A DNA stretch of 64,000 bases, taken from NCBI RefSeq assembly GCF_004295485.1, contig NZ_CP036164.1, positions 620,001-684,000 on the forward strand, given 5' to 3'. The position numbers were made by a program, and so were the translations under genes. This document shows, piece after piece, positions 34,735-43,117 of the stretch; within the stretch, counting starts at the first letter, position 1, and every line of letters starts with the position of its first letter. A model generated the notes under the pieces. It made no database searches. It saw nothing but the letters and a program-made list of their open reading frames with translations, and was not told the DNA's origin. This stretch comes from Janibacter limosus (lineage in GTDB: Bacteria; Actinomycetota; Actinomycetes; Actinomycetales; Dermatophilaceae).

Positions 34735-35568
34735 TCACCGTGGCAGGGGGACGAGCAGCGGCGCCAGGACCTCCTCGTAGGCGGCGCCATCGGCCGGCCG
34801 GTCGCTGAGCAACCGGAAGATCGCCGCTCGCAGCATCGCCTGCCGCCGCGCGCCCCGGGTCCAAGAGGTCATCGTGTCGGGGTCGGCGGCGAGCCGCAGC
34901 ACGCTGTCGAGCACCGCGATGGCCTCGGCCCACAGGGCCGGCCGCCAGTACGGGCTGACGTCGATCACCACCGGTGCACCGTCGGGATCGAGCAGGATGT
35001 TGCCGGCGAGGTCGCCGTGGACGAGCTGGTCCGGGCCCAGGTCGGTGGTGTCGCGGGCCCACGACAGGCGGCGTAGCAACCGCTCACCGGCTGCGTCCAG
35101 GGTGCCTGAGGGCAGCGGCAGCTGCTCGAAGGCGGTCCGCTCCGCCACCGACCAGCGATCGGCCACGGTCGGGTCGGTGGGCAGGCGGTCGGCTGGCGGC
35201 CACGACGAGACGGCACGGGCCAGCTCCGCGTGGAGGATCGCGCCGACCGCTCTGGTCGCCGTCAGGTCCCTCAGCTGCTGGGTCCCCGGCTCGTAGCGGG
35301 TCGCGCCCCACCCCTCGACGACCCAGCTGCCGTCGCGTGCCGGGACGGGCATGGCGATGCGCAGGTCGCGGCGGTCCCTCCCCGGACGGGTGTCGAGGTC
35401 GGCCGCCAGCCGCGCCAGGGCCGGGTTGAGCCGGTCCAGGGTGGCTGGGTCGCGGTCCGGCGACAGGACGAGGTCGCCGGCGCGCACGCTGCGGCCCTGC
35501 CCGCCGGGTACCGGTGCGAGGTCGCCGGGCACCGCGAAGAGGTCCAGCACGTGCTCGCTCGGTCGCAT
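34735..35568 (-). CDS. TIGR02569 family phosphotransferase-like protein
   Basis: A 277-residue protein of an actinobacterial family related to aminoglycoside phosphotransferases. It keeps the catalytic loop LVHGDLAGNILLD near residue 183 and the metal Asp in VVIDVSPYWRP near 203. The kinase N-lobe is abbreviated (residues 20-100) and lacks an obvious P-loop Lys. The substrate is unknown. The ATG lies 7 nt after a TACCGT box. Confidence 0.75.
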   Translation of the reverse strand: MRPSEHVLDLFAVPGDLAPVPGGQGRSVRAGDLVLSPDRDPATLDRLNPALARLAADLDTRPGRDRRDLRIAMPVPARDGSWVVEGWGATRYEPGTQQLRDLTATRAVGAILHAELARAVSSWPPADRLPTDPTVADRWSVAERTAFEQLPLPSGTLDAAGERLLRRLSWARDTTDLGPDQLVHGDLAGNILLDPDGAPVVIDVSPYWRPALWAEAIAVLDSVLRLAADPDTMTSWTRGARRQAMLRAAIFRLLSDRPADGAAYEEVLAPLLVPLPR

Positions 35569-35575
35569 GCGCGTC

Positions 35576-35581
35576 ACGGTA
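35576..35581 (-). promoter_or_regulatory. Leaderless -10 box of the TIGR02569 gene
   Basis: TACCGT on the minus strand ends 7 nt before the ATG at 35568. Confidence 0.5.
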
Positions 35582-35596
35582 GGGCACGCGGGCAGG

Positions 35597-35602
35597 CACA
35601 AT
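35597..35602 (+). promoter_or_regulatory. Candidate leaderless -10 box of the DNA glycosylase gene
   Basis: CACAAT ends 6 nt before the GTG at 35609. Confidence 0.4.
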
Positions 35603-35608
35603 CGAGCC

Positions 35609-36535
35609 GTGAGCACGCAGGCCGCAGCGATGACCCGACGGCACCGACCGTCCGCTCCCGTGGATCTCGATCTGGTGCTTCCCCCCTTCGTCCGGGGGGC
35701 GGGCGACCCCACGAGCCAGGTCGGCCGGGACGGCTGGTGGTTCGCCTGGACGACGCCGGACGGGCCCGTGACGCTCCACCTCGTCGACGAAGGGGGCGAA
35801 GCCGCGGCCTCCGCATGGGGCGAGGGGGCGGGCTGGATGCTCGAGCGGGTGCCCGACCTGCTCGGCGCGCGGGACGACGCGAGCGGCTTCAGACCGCACC
35901 ACGACGTCGTCGCCCGGGGCTGGCCGCGCTTGTCCCGCTGGCGGGTCCCGGCCAACGGCCTCGTGGCGCAGATGCTCGTCTGCTCCGTCCTGGAGCAGAG
36001 GGTCACCGGACGCGAGGCCTTCTCCAGCCAGCGCCAGCTCGTGCGCCGCTTCGGCACGCCGGCCCCGGGCGCTGGCGAGGCCCTCGGCCTGGTCTGCCCT
36101 CCGAGCGCCGCCGACTGGGCGCAGATCCCCTCGTGGGCCTGGCTGCGGGCCGGCGTCGACGGAGCCCGCTCGCGCGTCGTCGTCCGCGCCATGCGCGTGG
36201 CAGGACGCCTCGACGAGTGCGCCGACCTGCCCCTTGAGCAGGCGCACACCCGGATGCGCTCACTCCCGGGCATCGGTGTCTGGACGGCCGCCGAGGTCGC
36301 GCAACGAGCCCTCGGAGATCCCGACTCGCCGAGCTTCGGCGACTACCACGTCGCCAAGGACGTGACCCTGGCGCTCGACGGCGAGATCGGCGATGACGCC
36401 CGCATGGCCGAGCTGCTCGCGCCCTACGCGGGGCACCGGTACCGCGCGCAGCGGATCATCCAGGCCACGGCCGGCCACCGCCCTCGTCGCGGGCCCCGAC
36501 GCTCGCTGCCCACGCACCTGCCGACGCGCTTCTGA
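35609..36535 (+). CDS. DNA-3-methyladenine glycosylase-like (HhH-GPD family)
   Basis: A 308-residue protein. Residues 120-300 form a helix-hairpin-helix GPD fold: VCSVLEQRVTGREAF near residue 125, the hairpin LPGIGVWTAAEVAQRALGDP near 222, and the catalytic Asp in FGDYHVAKDV near 249. It excises alkylated bases as AlkA/MagIII-type enzymes do. The N-terminal 100 residues form an AlkA-like beta domain. No 4Fe-4S cluster cysteines are seen at the C-terminus. Confidence 0.85.
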   Translation: MSTQAAAMTRRHRPSAPVDLDLVLPPFVRGAGDPTSQVGRDGWWFAWTTPDGPVTLHLVDEGGEAAASAWGEGAGWMLERVPDLLGARDDASGFRPHHDVVARGWPRLSRWRVPANGLVAQMLVCSVLEQRVTGREAFSSQRQLVRRFGTPAPGAGEALGLVCPPSAADWAQIPSWAWLRAGVDGARSRVVVRAMRVAGRLDECADLPLEQAHTRMRSLPGIGVWTAAEVAQRALGDPDSPSFGDYHVAKDVTLALDGEIGDDARMAELLAPYAGHRYRAQRIIQATAGHRPRRGPRRSLPTHLPTRF

Positions 36536-36582
36536 CGCGTGGGGACCTGACCGACGGCGCGGACGGCTGGCTGGCTGAAGGA

Positions 36583-36694
36583 GCGGGCGACACCGGGGTG
36601 GCCCGACTCATGGGCGAAGCCGGCTGGCGAACCAGCGTGAGGCACAGGGAGACGGGCCGGCTTCGTCCTTAGGGCCACCCCGGTCGTCGCCCGC
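36583..36694. repeat. 112-bp nested inverted repeat between convergent genes
   Basis: Outer arms GCGGGCGAC-a-CCGGGGTGGCCC and their complement pair over 21 bp. Inner arms GGGCGAAGCCGGC and GCCGGCTTCGTCC pair over 12 of 13 bp around a 30-nt loop. It lies between the DNA glycosylase stop and the CofD-like stop. It can serve as a bidirectional terminator but is far longer than needed. Confidence 0.65.
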
Positions 36695-36696
36695 GA

Positions 36697-36729
36697 CGGA
36701 CGAGAACTGGCCTCGGACGAGAACTGGCC
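36697..36729. repeat. Two 16-bp direct repeats
   Basis: CGGACGAGAACTGGCC occurs twice, separated by one T, directly beside the large inverted repeat and just before the CofD-like stop. Confidence 0.8.
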
Positions 36730-36740
36730 CCTGAGCGTGG

Positions 36741-37580
36741 TCAGCCGGTCCTGGTGATGGCGAGGACGTCAGCGGGGGAGGCGTCCGCGGGGAGCCAGGT
36801 GATGCGCAGGTCGCGGTAGAGCGAGGCGACGCCGTCGGCGGTGCGCTCGACGTCGACGGCCGCGAGGGAGGGGCCGAGGTCGGCGAGATCGGGGGTGACG
36901 CCCACGATCGGGGCAGAGGTGCCACGCAGGGCGTCCCGGACACCGGCGACACCGAGCACGATGCCGATCGACAGGACGGGGTCGGCCGGCGCCAGCACGA
37001 CGACGTCGGCCTCACGGAGGGCGTCGAGGACGCCGGGGGCGGCGGTGGCCCGGTCCATCCCGGCGACGATGAAGCGGGTCGCGGGGGGAGCGCCGAGGTC
37101 GTGCCGCCACTGCTGGACGTGGACGGCCTGCTGCTCCTGCTCGCCGTCGAGGACGGCGTGCGTCTCGACGGGCACGTCGCTCATCGGCAGCAGCCGGACG
37201 CCCCGCTCGGTCAGGCCTCGTCGCTCCGCCAGCGTGGCGGTGACCTCGCTGAGCGTCGCGCCCTGGCCCAACCAGGCCGTGCGGGCCAGCTGGACGGCGA
37301 GCTCGCCGTCGCCCACCCGGTACCAGTCGGGGTGCACGCCGAGCGAGGTGAGCTCGTCGCTCACCACGGTCGTGGCGGCGGGCGAGGCGTCGGACAGCTG
37401 CGCGAGCAGTGCATCGAGATCGGGACAGGCGCGAAGTCCCGCGAGGGTGATGTCGTCGCCGGTGTTGGCGATGACCGTCACCTCCGCCCGGTCGTGCGAG
37501 TCCTGCAGCTGGTCGACGAGGCCGCTGACGAGCTGGGCGCCGGCGAGCCCGCCGGAGATCACGGTGATGCGCATGCGCAC
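36741..37580 (-). CDS. Divergent CofD/FbiA-like protein
   Basis: A 279-residue protein related to 2-phospho-L-lactate transferase (CofD/FbiA) of F420 synthesis. Shared parts are ITVISGGLAGAQLVSGL, ANTGDDITLAGLRACPDLDA near residue 37, RLLPMSDVPVETHAVL near 130 and LAPADPVLSIGIVLGVAGVR near 195. It is about 50 residues shorter than typical FbiA. The HGL after GDD and the GGxPVRGxAD region are replaced, and the C-terminus is missing. No fbiB is adjacent. Position opposite whiB2 matches fbiA in mycobacteria. The ATG at 37580 or the one two codons later may be used. F420 activity is doubtful. Confidence 0.7.
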   Translation of the reverse strand: MRMRITVISGGLAGAQLVSGLVDQLQDSHDRAEVTVIANTGDDITLAGLRACPDLDALLAQLSDASPAATTVVSDELTSLGVHPDWYRVGDGELAVQLARTAWLGQGATLSEVTATLAERRGLTERGVRLLPMSDVPVETHAVLDGEQEQQAVHVQQWRHDLGAPPATRFIVAGMDRATAAPGVLDALREADVVVLAPADPVLSIGIVLGVAGVRDALRGTSAPIVGVTPDLADLGPSLAAVDVERTADGVASLYRDLRITWLPADASPADVLAITRTG

Positions 37581-37647
37581 ATCGTCGCAGGCCGGCGGTC
37601 GGGGCGGTGACTCGGCTACCGTTCGCAGACTCCATAGCCTGCTCGGC

Positions 37648-37677
37648 TTGACGACGCACGCATGACACGCATGTAAT
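37648..37677 (+). promoter_or_regulatory. SigA-type promoter of the whiB2-like gene
   Basis: TTGACG at 37648-37653 and TGTAAT at 37672-37677 are separated by 18 bp. The -10 box lies inside the dyad at 37660-37693. The predicted leader is about 70 nt. Confidence 0.55.
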
Positions 37678-37693
37678 TACAGACATGTCACGC
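37660..37693. promoter_or_regulatory. 34-bp operator-like dyad over the whiB2 promoter
   Basis: The centre TGTAATTACA is a perfect 10-bp palindrome; arms continue as C-x-TGTCA-x-GC on both sides with only a few mismatches. It is AT-rich for this genome and covers the -10 box. It looks like a site for a dimeric regulator; no protein is assigned. Confidence 0.55.
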
Positions 37694-37753
37694 ACCGGGA
37701 CCATCGGTGCTGGCGTGAAGGACAGGGTCGGGTGCCGAGGTCGAGGAGGGACC

Positions 37754-38023
37754 ATGCACGAACTTCAGTTGATCATGGGTGGCGAGACCACCGACGAGTC
37801 GTCAGAGATGTCATGGCAGGAGCGATCGCTCTGCGCGCAGACGGATCCGGAGGCTTTTTTCCCCGAGAAGGGTGGCTCCACGCGCGAGGCCAAGAAGGTC
37901 TGCGTCGGCTGTGAGGTGCGTCAGGAGTGCCTCGAGTACGCGCTGGCGCACGACGAGCGCTTCGGCATCTGGGGCGGTCTGTCCGAGCGCGAGCGTCGCA
38001 AGCTCAAGAAGCGCGCAGTCTGA
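37754..38023 (+). CDS. whiB2: WhiB-family Fe-S transcription factor, WhiB2-like
   Basis: An 89-residue WhiB protein. Four cysteines ligate a 4Fe-4S cluster: one in RSLCAQTD and three in CVGCEVRQEC. FGIWGGLSERERRKLKKR near the end is the GGLSERER turn plus the basic DNA-contacting tail. WhiB2/WhmD binds the housekeeping sigma factor and controls septation in mycobacteria. The ATG at 37754 follows AGGAGG closely (4 nt); in-frame ATGs at 37775 and 37808 are possible. Gene order with the CofD-like gene and manB supports WhiB2. Confidence 0.88.
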   Translation: MHELQLIMGGETTDESSEMSWQERSLCAQTDPEAFFPEKGGSTREAKKVCVGCEVRQECLEYALAHDERFGIWGGLSERERRKLKKRAV

Positions 38024-38037
38024 CCGTTGACGAGGTC

Positions 38038-41000
38038 GTGACGCAGCCCAGCCCCACGTCGCCCTCCGCCTCTCCATCCCGGCGGACGACAGCGCCCCCG
38101 GTGACCGTGACCACGGTCGTCGTGGCACGCACCAGGGAAGACACGGGACAGGTCCTGAGCGCCCTCCTCGCGCAGGACCGTCTCCCCGATCGACTCCTCC
38201 TCGTCGACGGTTCCCTCGACGGACTGGGCGACACCACGGCCCTCCTCGCCCCCGTCGACGAGGCGGGCATCGATGTCCTGACGAGCACGCTGGGACCTCG
38301 CCGAGGCATCCGCCGGGTGCTGCCGGCGATGATCGAGCGCCTCCCGCGCGCCCCGGTCGGACGGGACCTGGTGTGGGTGCTGACCTCACGTGCGCGCCCT
38401 CACCCCCAGGCGCTGAGCCGGCTCGTCGCGGCCTCGGGCCGAGGTGTCGGGATGGCTGCTCCCAAGCTCGTCGACGAGAGCGACCCGACGCTGATCGTGC
38501 GGTTCGGCCTGCAGGTGACGCGTGCCGGTCGCATCGTCCCGGGCCCGATGGCCGGCACGACCGACCAGGGGCAGCATGACGCCGATGTCGACGCGATCGC
38601 CGCGCCGCTCGACGGGCTCCTGGTGGACCGAGGGGTCTACGAGTCCCTCGACGGTCACGACCCGACTCTCGGTGACTTCGGCGGGGACCTCGACCTGGGG
38701 TGGCGCTCGCAGCGCGCGGGCCGTCGCGTCGTCCGCGTCCCCGACGCCCATGTCGCGGTGCGCCCGACCAGCGCGGAGCGACGTCCGACCGCCAGTCATC
38801 GCCGCCAGGCCCGCCGGGTCGCCCTCACGCGCGCCCACGTCACGACGGCCCCCTTCCTCGCCCTGTGGATCGCCGTGAGCAGCCTGCTCACCGGGCTGGT
38901 CCTCGTCGTGCTCAAGCGCCCCGGCATGGGCGCCGACGAGCTGGCCAGCCTCCCCGCAGCCTTCGACCTGCGCACCCTGCGCTCGCGGTTGCGCGGTCGT
39001 GCTCCGCGCGAGGTCTCCCGCGGTGACCTCGACGCACTCTTCGTCTCCGTGCAGGATGCGCGCAGACGCCTGGTCGACGAGGCCCGCGGGTCCGTCGGCG
39101 GGGATGATGGGGTCGAGGCGCGCTCGCTCGAGGTGGAGCGCGGCGGCGGCTGGCTCGCCCACCCCCTCCTGTGGCTGCTCCTGCTCACCAGCCTGCTGTC
39201 CGGCTGGTCCGCCCGGCACATCACCGGAGAGCTGCGTCAGGGCTTCGGCTCCGGCCTGGTGGGTGGCGAGCTGCTCGGCGGTCGGGCCACCGCCGGTCAG
39301 CTGTGGGACTCGTGGTGGATGGGCTGGCGCGGCCAGGGGTGGGGTGGCGCGACCGAGCAGAGTCCCGCGCTCGTGGTGCTCGCCCTGCTGGCCAAGGTCG
39401 TCGAGTGGGTCCCGGGCCTGGGGTCCGCCCACTCGCCGGCGGGTCTCGTGCTCTCCCTCCTCGTCGTGACCGCGCTCCCGCTTGCCGCGGCCGTCGCCTA
39501 CGTCTCCTCCCGCACCTTCACCGAGCACCGGTGGTTGCGTGCCGCCGGAGCCCTCGCGTGGGTGACCTCGGTGCCCGCGGCCATGGCGGTGGGGGAGGGC
39601 CGGATCGGCGCCCTGTGCCTCCTCGTCCTCGCCCCTCGGCTCGCGGCCGGTCTCGTGCGAGCGACCCGGCGCAGCAGCAGGCTGAGCGACGTCGTGCGGA
39701 CCGCCCTGTGGGGCAGCCTGCTGGCGACCGTCGCTCCCTTCGCCGGTGTGGCGATCATCGTGGTCGGCCTGGGCCTCGTGCTCGTGGGTGACGCTCGTCG
39801 GCGCGGCCGCGGCATCGTGCTGGCAGCAACCCCCTTCGTGCTCGCCGGTCCGTGGCTGCTGGCACTCCAGGGCGACCCGCGCCGCCTCCTCGCTGGCTGG
39901 GGCCTGACGGACACCCCCGGAGTCGGCCCGATCGGCCGGCTCGCCCTCGGCCAGCTCCCCGGAGGGGCCGTCACCACGTGGTGGACCGCCGCGATCCTGG
40001 CCCTCGGCCTGGTCGCGCTGCTGGTCCCCGGCCGTCGCCCGGCCTCCTGGGGAGCCGCGCTCCTCGCCGTCCTGGGTCTCGGGTGGGCCGTGGGGGCCCC
40101 GCGCCTCGTCCTCGGTCACCGGCCCGACGGTGTCGCCGATGCGGGGGCTGCCATCACGCCGTGGGTCGGGACCGGGCAGATGCTGCTCGTCGGCGCTGCC
40201 GTGGTGTCGATCCTCGCGGCGGCCGACGTGCTGCCCCACAGTCTGCGCGGTACCGGGCGCCGCCGATGGTTCCTGCTGCCCGCCCTGGTGCTGCCCGTCG
40301 CGGCGATCGGCAGCGGGATCGTCGTCGGGCAGCACTCCTACGGCGACGGCCTGACCACCTGGCGCGACCCTCGCCCCCTCGTGGCGTCGGCGGCGGCCGA
40401 GGGGCCGCAGGCCGCCCGCACCCTCGTCGTCGAGAGCACCGAGACCGGGGTCACCTATCGCCTCGTCGGCTCCGAGCCGGGGGACCTCGTGCGTGACCTG
40501 CCCGTCGCCGAGCCTCCGGTGCCGGGGGAGGAAGAGGTCGCCGCGGCGGTGGCCCAGCTCCTGGGCGCGGGCGAAGGGGACCGGGTCCCGAGCGACGTGC
40601 TCGCTCGCCACGGTGTCTCCCACCTCGTCCTGGTCGGCTCCCGTGACGCGCAACGTCGACTGGTCGACGCCTCGCCGGGGCTTGCCCGGCTCGGCTCGAG
40701 CGGGGGGAGCACCACCTGGGCGGTCCGCGCACCGGTCACCGATGGCGCCACGCCGAGCCGGGTGCGAGCAGTGGCCGGTGGCTCGAGCCAGCCGCTGCCC
40801 AGCCGCAGTCATGGCGACACCGACGGCTCGGTGCCGGTGTCGGGGGCCGACGAGCTGGTGGTGGCCCAGTCCCTCGACTGGGGCGACCGGGTCGAGGTGC
40901 GTGCCGACGGTCGGCTCCTGCAGGCCCAGACCCACAGTGCGATCCCGACCTACGACCTGCCCGAGGGCAGCGACGGGGTGAGCATCGCCGTCGGTGCCGG

Positions 41001-41097
41001 CCACCCGGTGTGGAAGGTCCTCCAGGGCCTGGCCCTCCTGCTCGCCCTCTACCTGGCCCTCCCCACGGAGCGCCGGGTCGACCCGGAGGAGGATTGA
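38038..41097 (+). CDS. Giant family 2 glycosyltransferase membrane protein
   Basis: A 1019-residue protein. The N-terminal 250 residues are a GT2 domain (VTTVVVARTREDTGQVLSAL, DGDLD-like metal site replaced by GGDLDLGWRSQRAGRR near 217). About 12 helices follow between residues 285 and 790, then an outside domain, and a last helix near 995. The frame begins 14 bp after the whiB2 stop at a GTG. Homologues occur next to whiB2 and DUF5719 genes across Actinobacteria but none is characterised to my knowledge. It probably transfers a sugar to an envelope acceptor. Confidence 0.82.
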   Translation: MTQPSPTSPSASPSRRTTAPPVTVTTVVVARTREDTGQVLSALLAQDRLPDRLLLVDGSLDGLGDTTALLAPVDEAGIDVLTSTLGPRRGIRRVLPAMIERLPRAPVGRDLVWVLTSRARPHPQALSRLVAASGRGVGMAAPKLVDESDPTLIVRFGLQVTRAGRIVPGPMAGTTDQGQHDADVDAIAAPLDGLLVDRGVYESLDGHDPTLGDFGGDLDLGWRSQRAGRRVVRVPDAHVAVRPTSAERRPTASHRRQARRVALTRAHVTTAPFLALWIAVSSLLTGLVLVVLKRPGMGADELASLPAAFDLRTLRSRLRGRAPREVSRGDLDALFVSVQDARRRLVDEARGSVGGDDGVEARSLEVERGGGWLAHPLLWLLLLTSLLSGWSARHITGELRQGFGSGLVGGELLGGRATAGQLWDSWWMGWRGQGWGGATEQSPALVVLALLAKVVEWVPGLGSAHSPAGLVLSLLVVTALPLAAAVAYVSSRTFTEHRWLRAAGALAWVTSVPAAMAVGEGRIGALCLLVLAPRLAAGLVRATRRSSRLSDVVRTALWGSLLATVAPFAGVAIIVVGLGLVLVGDARRRGRGIVLAATPFVLAGPWLLALQGDPRRLLAGWGLTDTPGVGPIGRLALGQLPGGAVTTWWTAAILALGLVALLVPGRRPASWGAALLAVLGLGWAVGAPRLVLGHRPDGVADAGAAITPWVGTGQMLLVGAAVVSILAAADVLPHSLRGTGRRRWFLLPALVLPVAAIGSGIVVGQHSYGDGLTTWRDPRPLVASAAAEGPQAARTLVVESTETGVTYRLVGSEPGDLVRDLPVAEPPVPGEEEVAAAVAQLLGAGEGDRVPSDVLARHGVSHLVLVGSRDAQRRLVDASPGLARLGSSGGSTTWAVRAPVTDGATPSRVRAVAGGSSQPLPSRSHGDTDGSVPVSGADELVVAQSLDWGDRVEVRADGRLLQAQTHSAIPTYDLPEGSDGVSIAVGAGHPVWKVLQGLALLLALYLALPTERRVDPEED

Positions 41098-42590
41098 TGA
41101 GCCGAGTCTCCCTGCCCAGCCGCTGGCTGCACGGCGTCGGCCGGGTGGTCGTCGTGGCCGGAGTGGCCACCGGGCTCGTCCTGGGAGCCGGGCGGCTGGG
41201 CGCCGCGCCGACGCAACCACGGACCCCGGCGGCACTGCCGTCCGTGCCCACCTCGCTCACGACCTCGTACTGCCCGGGGGACCCCTTCGCCGCAGGGGAG
41301 AAGGGGACCCCGAAGGCAGACGTCCGAGGGAGCGTGGCCGCGCAAGCGGCACCACCCACCGTCCTCGACGGCGTCGTCACGCCGTCCGACGAGCCCGGTG
41401 AGATCACCATCGAGGACCTCGGCGCAACTCCGCAAGGATCGACCGACGCGAAGCCTCGCAGCGGGCCGATGAGCGAGAGCGTCGAGCGTCTGGACCAGCA
41501 CCCGCAGCGGGTGCGTGGCAACGCCGAGCGTGCGCCGGGTCTGCTCGCCGCGCAGGGGTTCGTGGCCAGCGGCAAGCAGGTCAGCGGGCTCGCAGCCACT
41601 CCCTGCCTCGCACCGACGGCCGACGCCTGGCTGGTGGCCGGCGGCGGAGCGGAGGGGCGTCAGGAGCGACTGGTCCTGACCAACCCCGGCGGCAACCCGG
41701 TGACTGCGAGACTCGATCTCGTGGGGACCAAGACCGCCGACTCCGCCGACCGCTCGATCGTCGTCCCGGCCCACGGCCGAAGCGTCGTCCTCCTCGACGC
41801 GATCGCTGGGACCGACCAGGCCCAGGCCGTGCACGTCACGACGACCGGGGGGCTCGTCGTCCCCACCATCGTCGACCACCACCTCGACGGGCTCACCCCC
41901 GCCGGGGTCGAGACCGTCTCGCCCACTGCGGCTCCGGCCGAGCGGCTCGTCCTGCCGGGCAGCGCCGAATTGAGCGGCAGTGCCGACGCGAGCGCCCGCG
42001 GGGTCGTGCTGGCCGTACCGGGGTCGAAGGACGCCGTCGTCCAGATCCGGCGTCTGGGAGAGGGCGCGTCCCGGGGGGTCAAGGTCGTCACGGTCCCTGC
42101 CGACACCGTGGTGGACGTCGACCTGCCCGACGTCAGCGGGGTGCAGGGCTGGGTCGTCGAGTCGGACGAACCCGTCGTCGGCGCAGCGCACCTGAGCACC
42201 ACGGACGCCGCCGGGCGCTCCGACATGGCCTGGTCCGTGGCGACGCCGTCCGTCGGCAGCCTGGGTGGCACGGCGCTCCCTGCCGTGCCGGCGAGCGGGG
42301 TGCGTCGGTATGTCGACGTCACCGCGACCGCAGGTCCCGCGAGCGTGGACGTGCTCCTGCTCGAGGACGGCCAGGTCCGGACCGAGCGCCTCGACATCGA
42401 GCAGGATCGCAGTGCTCGGGTCGATGCCCGCGGGGCACGTGCCGTCTGGGTGCGACCGAGCCGCGGCCGGGTGCACGCGGCCGTCATGATCGTGGGGGGA
42501 CCCGGGGCCGCGCGCGCTGCGGCGACGTCGCTGCCGGTCCTCCCGGTGCGGGTCGCCGTGCGCGACCGGCCGGTGACCCTGGTGCGGTGA
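41097..42590 (+). CDS. DUF5719 family secreted protein
   Basis: A 497-residue protein with a signal peptide or anchor (residues 15-40) and an otherwise extracellular all-beta region. Segments such as RLVLTNPGGNPVTARLDLVG near residue 180 and VPAHGRSVVLLD near 220 match DUF5719. The function is unknown. It starts in a TGATG overlap with the giant glycosyltransferase, so the two are coupled and probably act on the same envelope component, outside the membrane. Confidence 0.8.
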   Translation: MSRVSLPSRWLHGVGRVVVVAGVATGLVLGAGRLGAAPTQPRTPAALPSVPTSLTTSYCPGDPFAAGEKGTPKADVRGSVAAQAAPPTVLDGVVTPSDEPGEITIEDLGATPQGSTDAKPRSGPMSESVERLDQHPQRVRGNAERAPGLLAAQGFVASGKQVSGLAATPCLAPTADAWLVAGGGAEGRQERLVLTNPGGNPVTARLDLVGTKTADSADRSIVVPAHGRSVVLLDAIAGTDQAQAVHVTTTGGLVVPTIVDHHLDGLTPAGVETVSPTAAPAERLVLPGSAELSGSADASARGVVLAVPGSKDAVVQIRRLGEGASRGVKVVTVPADTVVDVDLPDVSGVQGWVVESDEPVVGAAHLSTTDAAGRSDMAWSVATPSVGSLGGTALPAVPASGVRRYVDVTATAGPASVDVLLLEDGQVRTERLDIEQDRSARVDARGARAVWVRPSRGRVHAAVMIVGGPGAARAAATSLPVLPVRVAVRDRPVTLVR

Positions 42591-42648
42591 CCGGCCGGCC
42601 TCGAGACCATCTGCCGCAGACAGGCGGGCGCAGGTCGGCGGCGTCGGG

Positions 42649-43047
42649 TCAGCGACGGTCCGGGTCCACCTCGTCGGGGTCGACCCCCAGGAGCAGGGCG
42701 ACCTGCTCGACCATGACCTCGTGGACCAGCTCCACCAGGTCTCCGCCGCGGACGATGCTCTCGATCGGACGCCGGTAGACGACGATGCGTGCCGGCATGG
42801 GCCCTTGGGCCGGCCACAGCCGAGCCAGGGGAACGGCGTCCTCCCACCGCGCGGGGTCGGACGGAGGGACGTCCTCGACGGCGAACTCCACGCTCGTCCA
42901 GCGCCGCCCCAGGACTCGGCGGAAGCGCTGTGCCGTGTCGACGACGAGGTCGTCGAAGGCCTCCGCGCGAGTGGGCATGGAGGGCACGGCGGGGTGTGCC
43001 AGCGGCCCTCGCAGGCCCCGGCCGCGACGATCCCGATGGCGACTCAC
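42649..43047 (-). CDS. Zincin-like metallopeptidase family protein, altered motif
   Basis: A 132-residue protein related to the PF06262 zincin family. The expected HExxH helix reads HEVMVEQVALLLG near residue 111, with Gln or Val where the second His should be, so zinc binding is doubtful. The core FRRVLGRRWTSVEFAVEDVPP is typical of the actinobacterial members beside whiB2 (Rv3259). The GTG lies 6 nt after TACGAT. It may be a structural relative with no peptidase activity. Confidence 0.75.
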   Translation of the reverse strand: MSRHRDRRGRGLRGPLAHPAVPSMPTRAEAFDDLVVDTAQRFRRVLGRRWTSVEFAVEDVPPSDPARWEDAVPLARLWPAQGPMPARIVVYRRPIESIVRGGDLVELVHEVMVEQVALLLGVDPDEVDPDRR

Positions 43048-43053
43048 GCCTCG

Positions 43054-43059
43054 ATCGTA
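43054..43059 (-). promoter_or_regulatory. Leaderless -10 box of the zincin-like gene
   Basis: TACGAT on the minus strand ends 6 nt before the GTG at 43047. Confidence 0.5.
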
Positions 43060-43105
43060 GGCTCCAGCCCTCGGCGTGCCTGCGAGGATCGAGGGTGTCG
43101 TGGCC

Positions 43106-43111
43106 TAACCT
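43106..43111 (+). promoter_or_regulatory. Leaderless -10 box of the DUF3499 gene
   Basis: TAACCT ends 6 nt before the GTG at 43118. Confidence 0.5.
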
Positions 43112-43117
43112 GCACGA

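Noticed and set aside
38038..41097. Long minus-strand frame opposite the giant GT2
   Set aside because: It is a Gln/Gly/Arg-rich shadow caused by high GC at third positions; the plus-strand protein has a GT2 domain and membrane helices.
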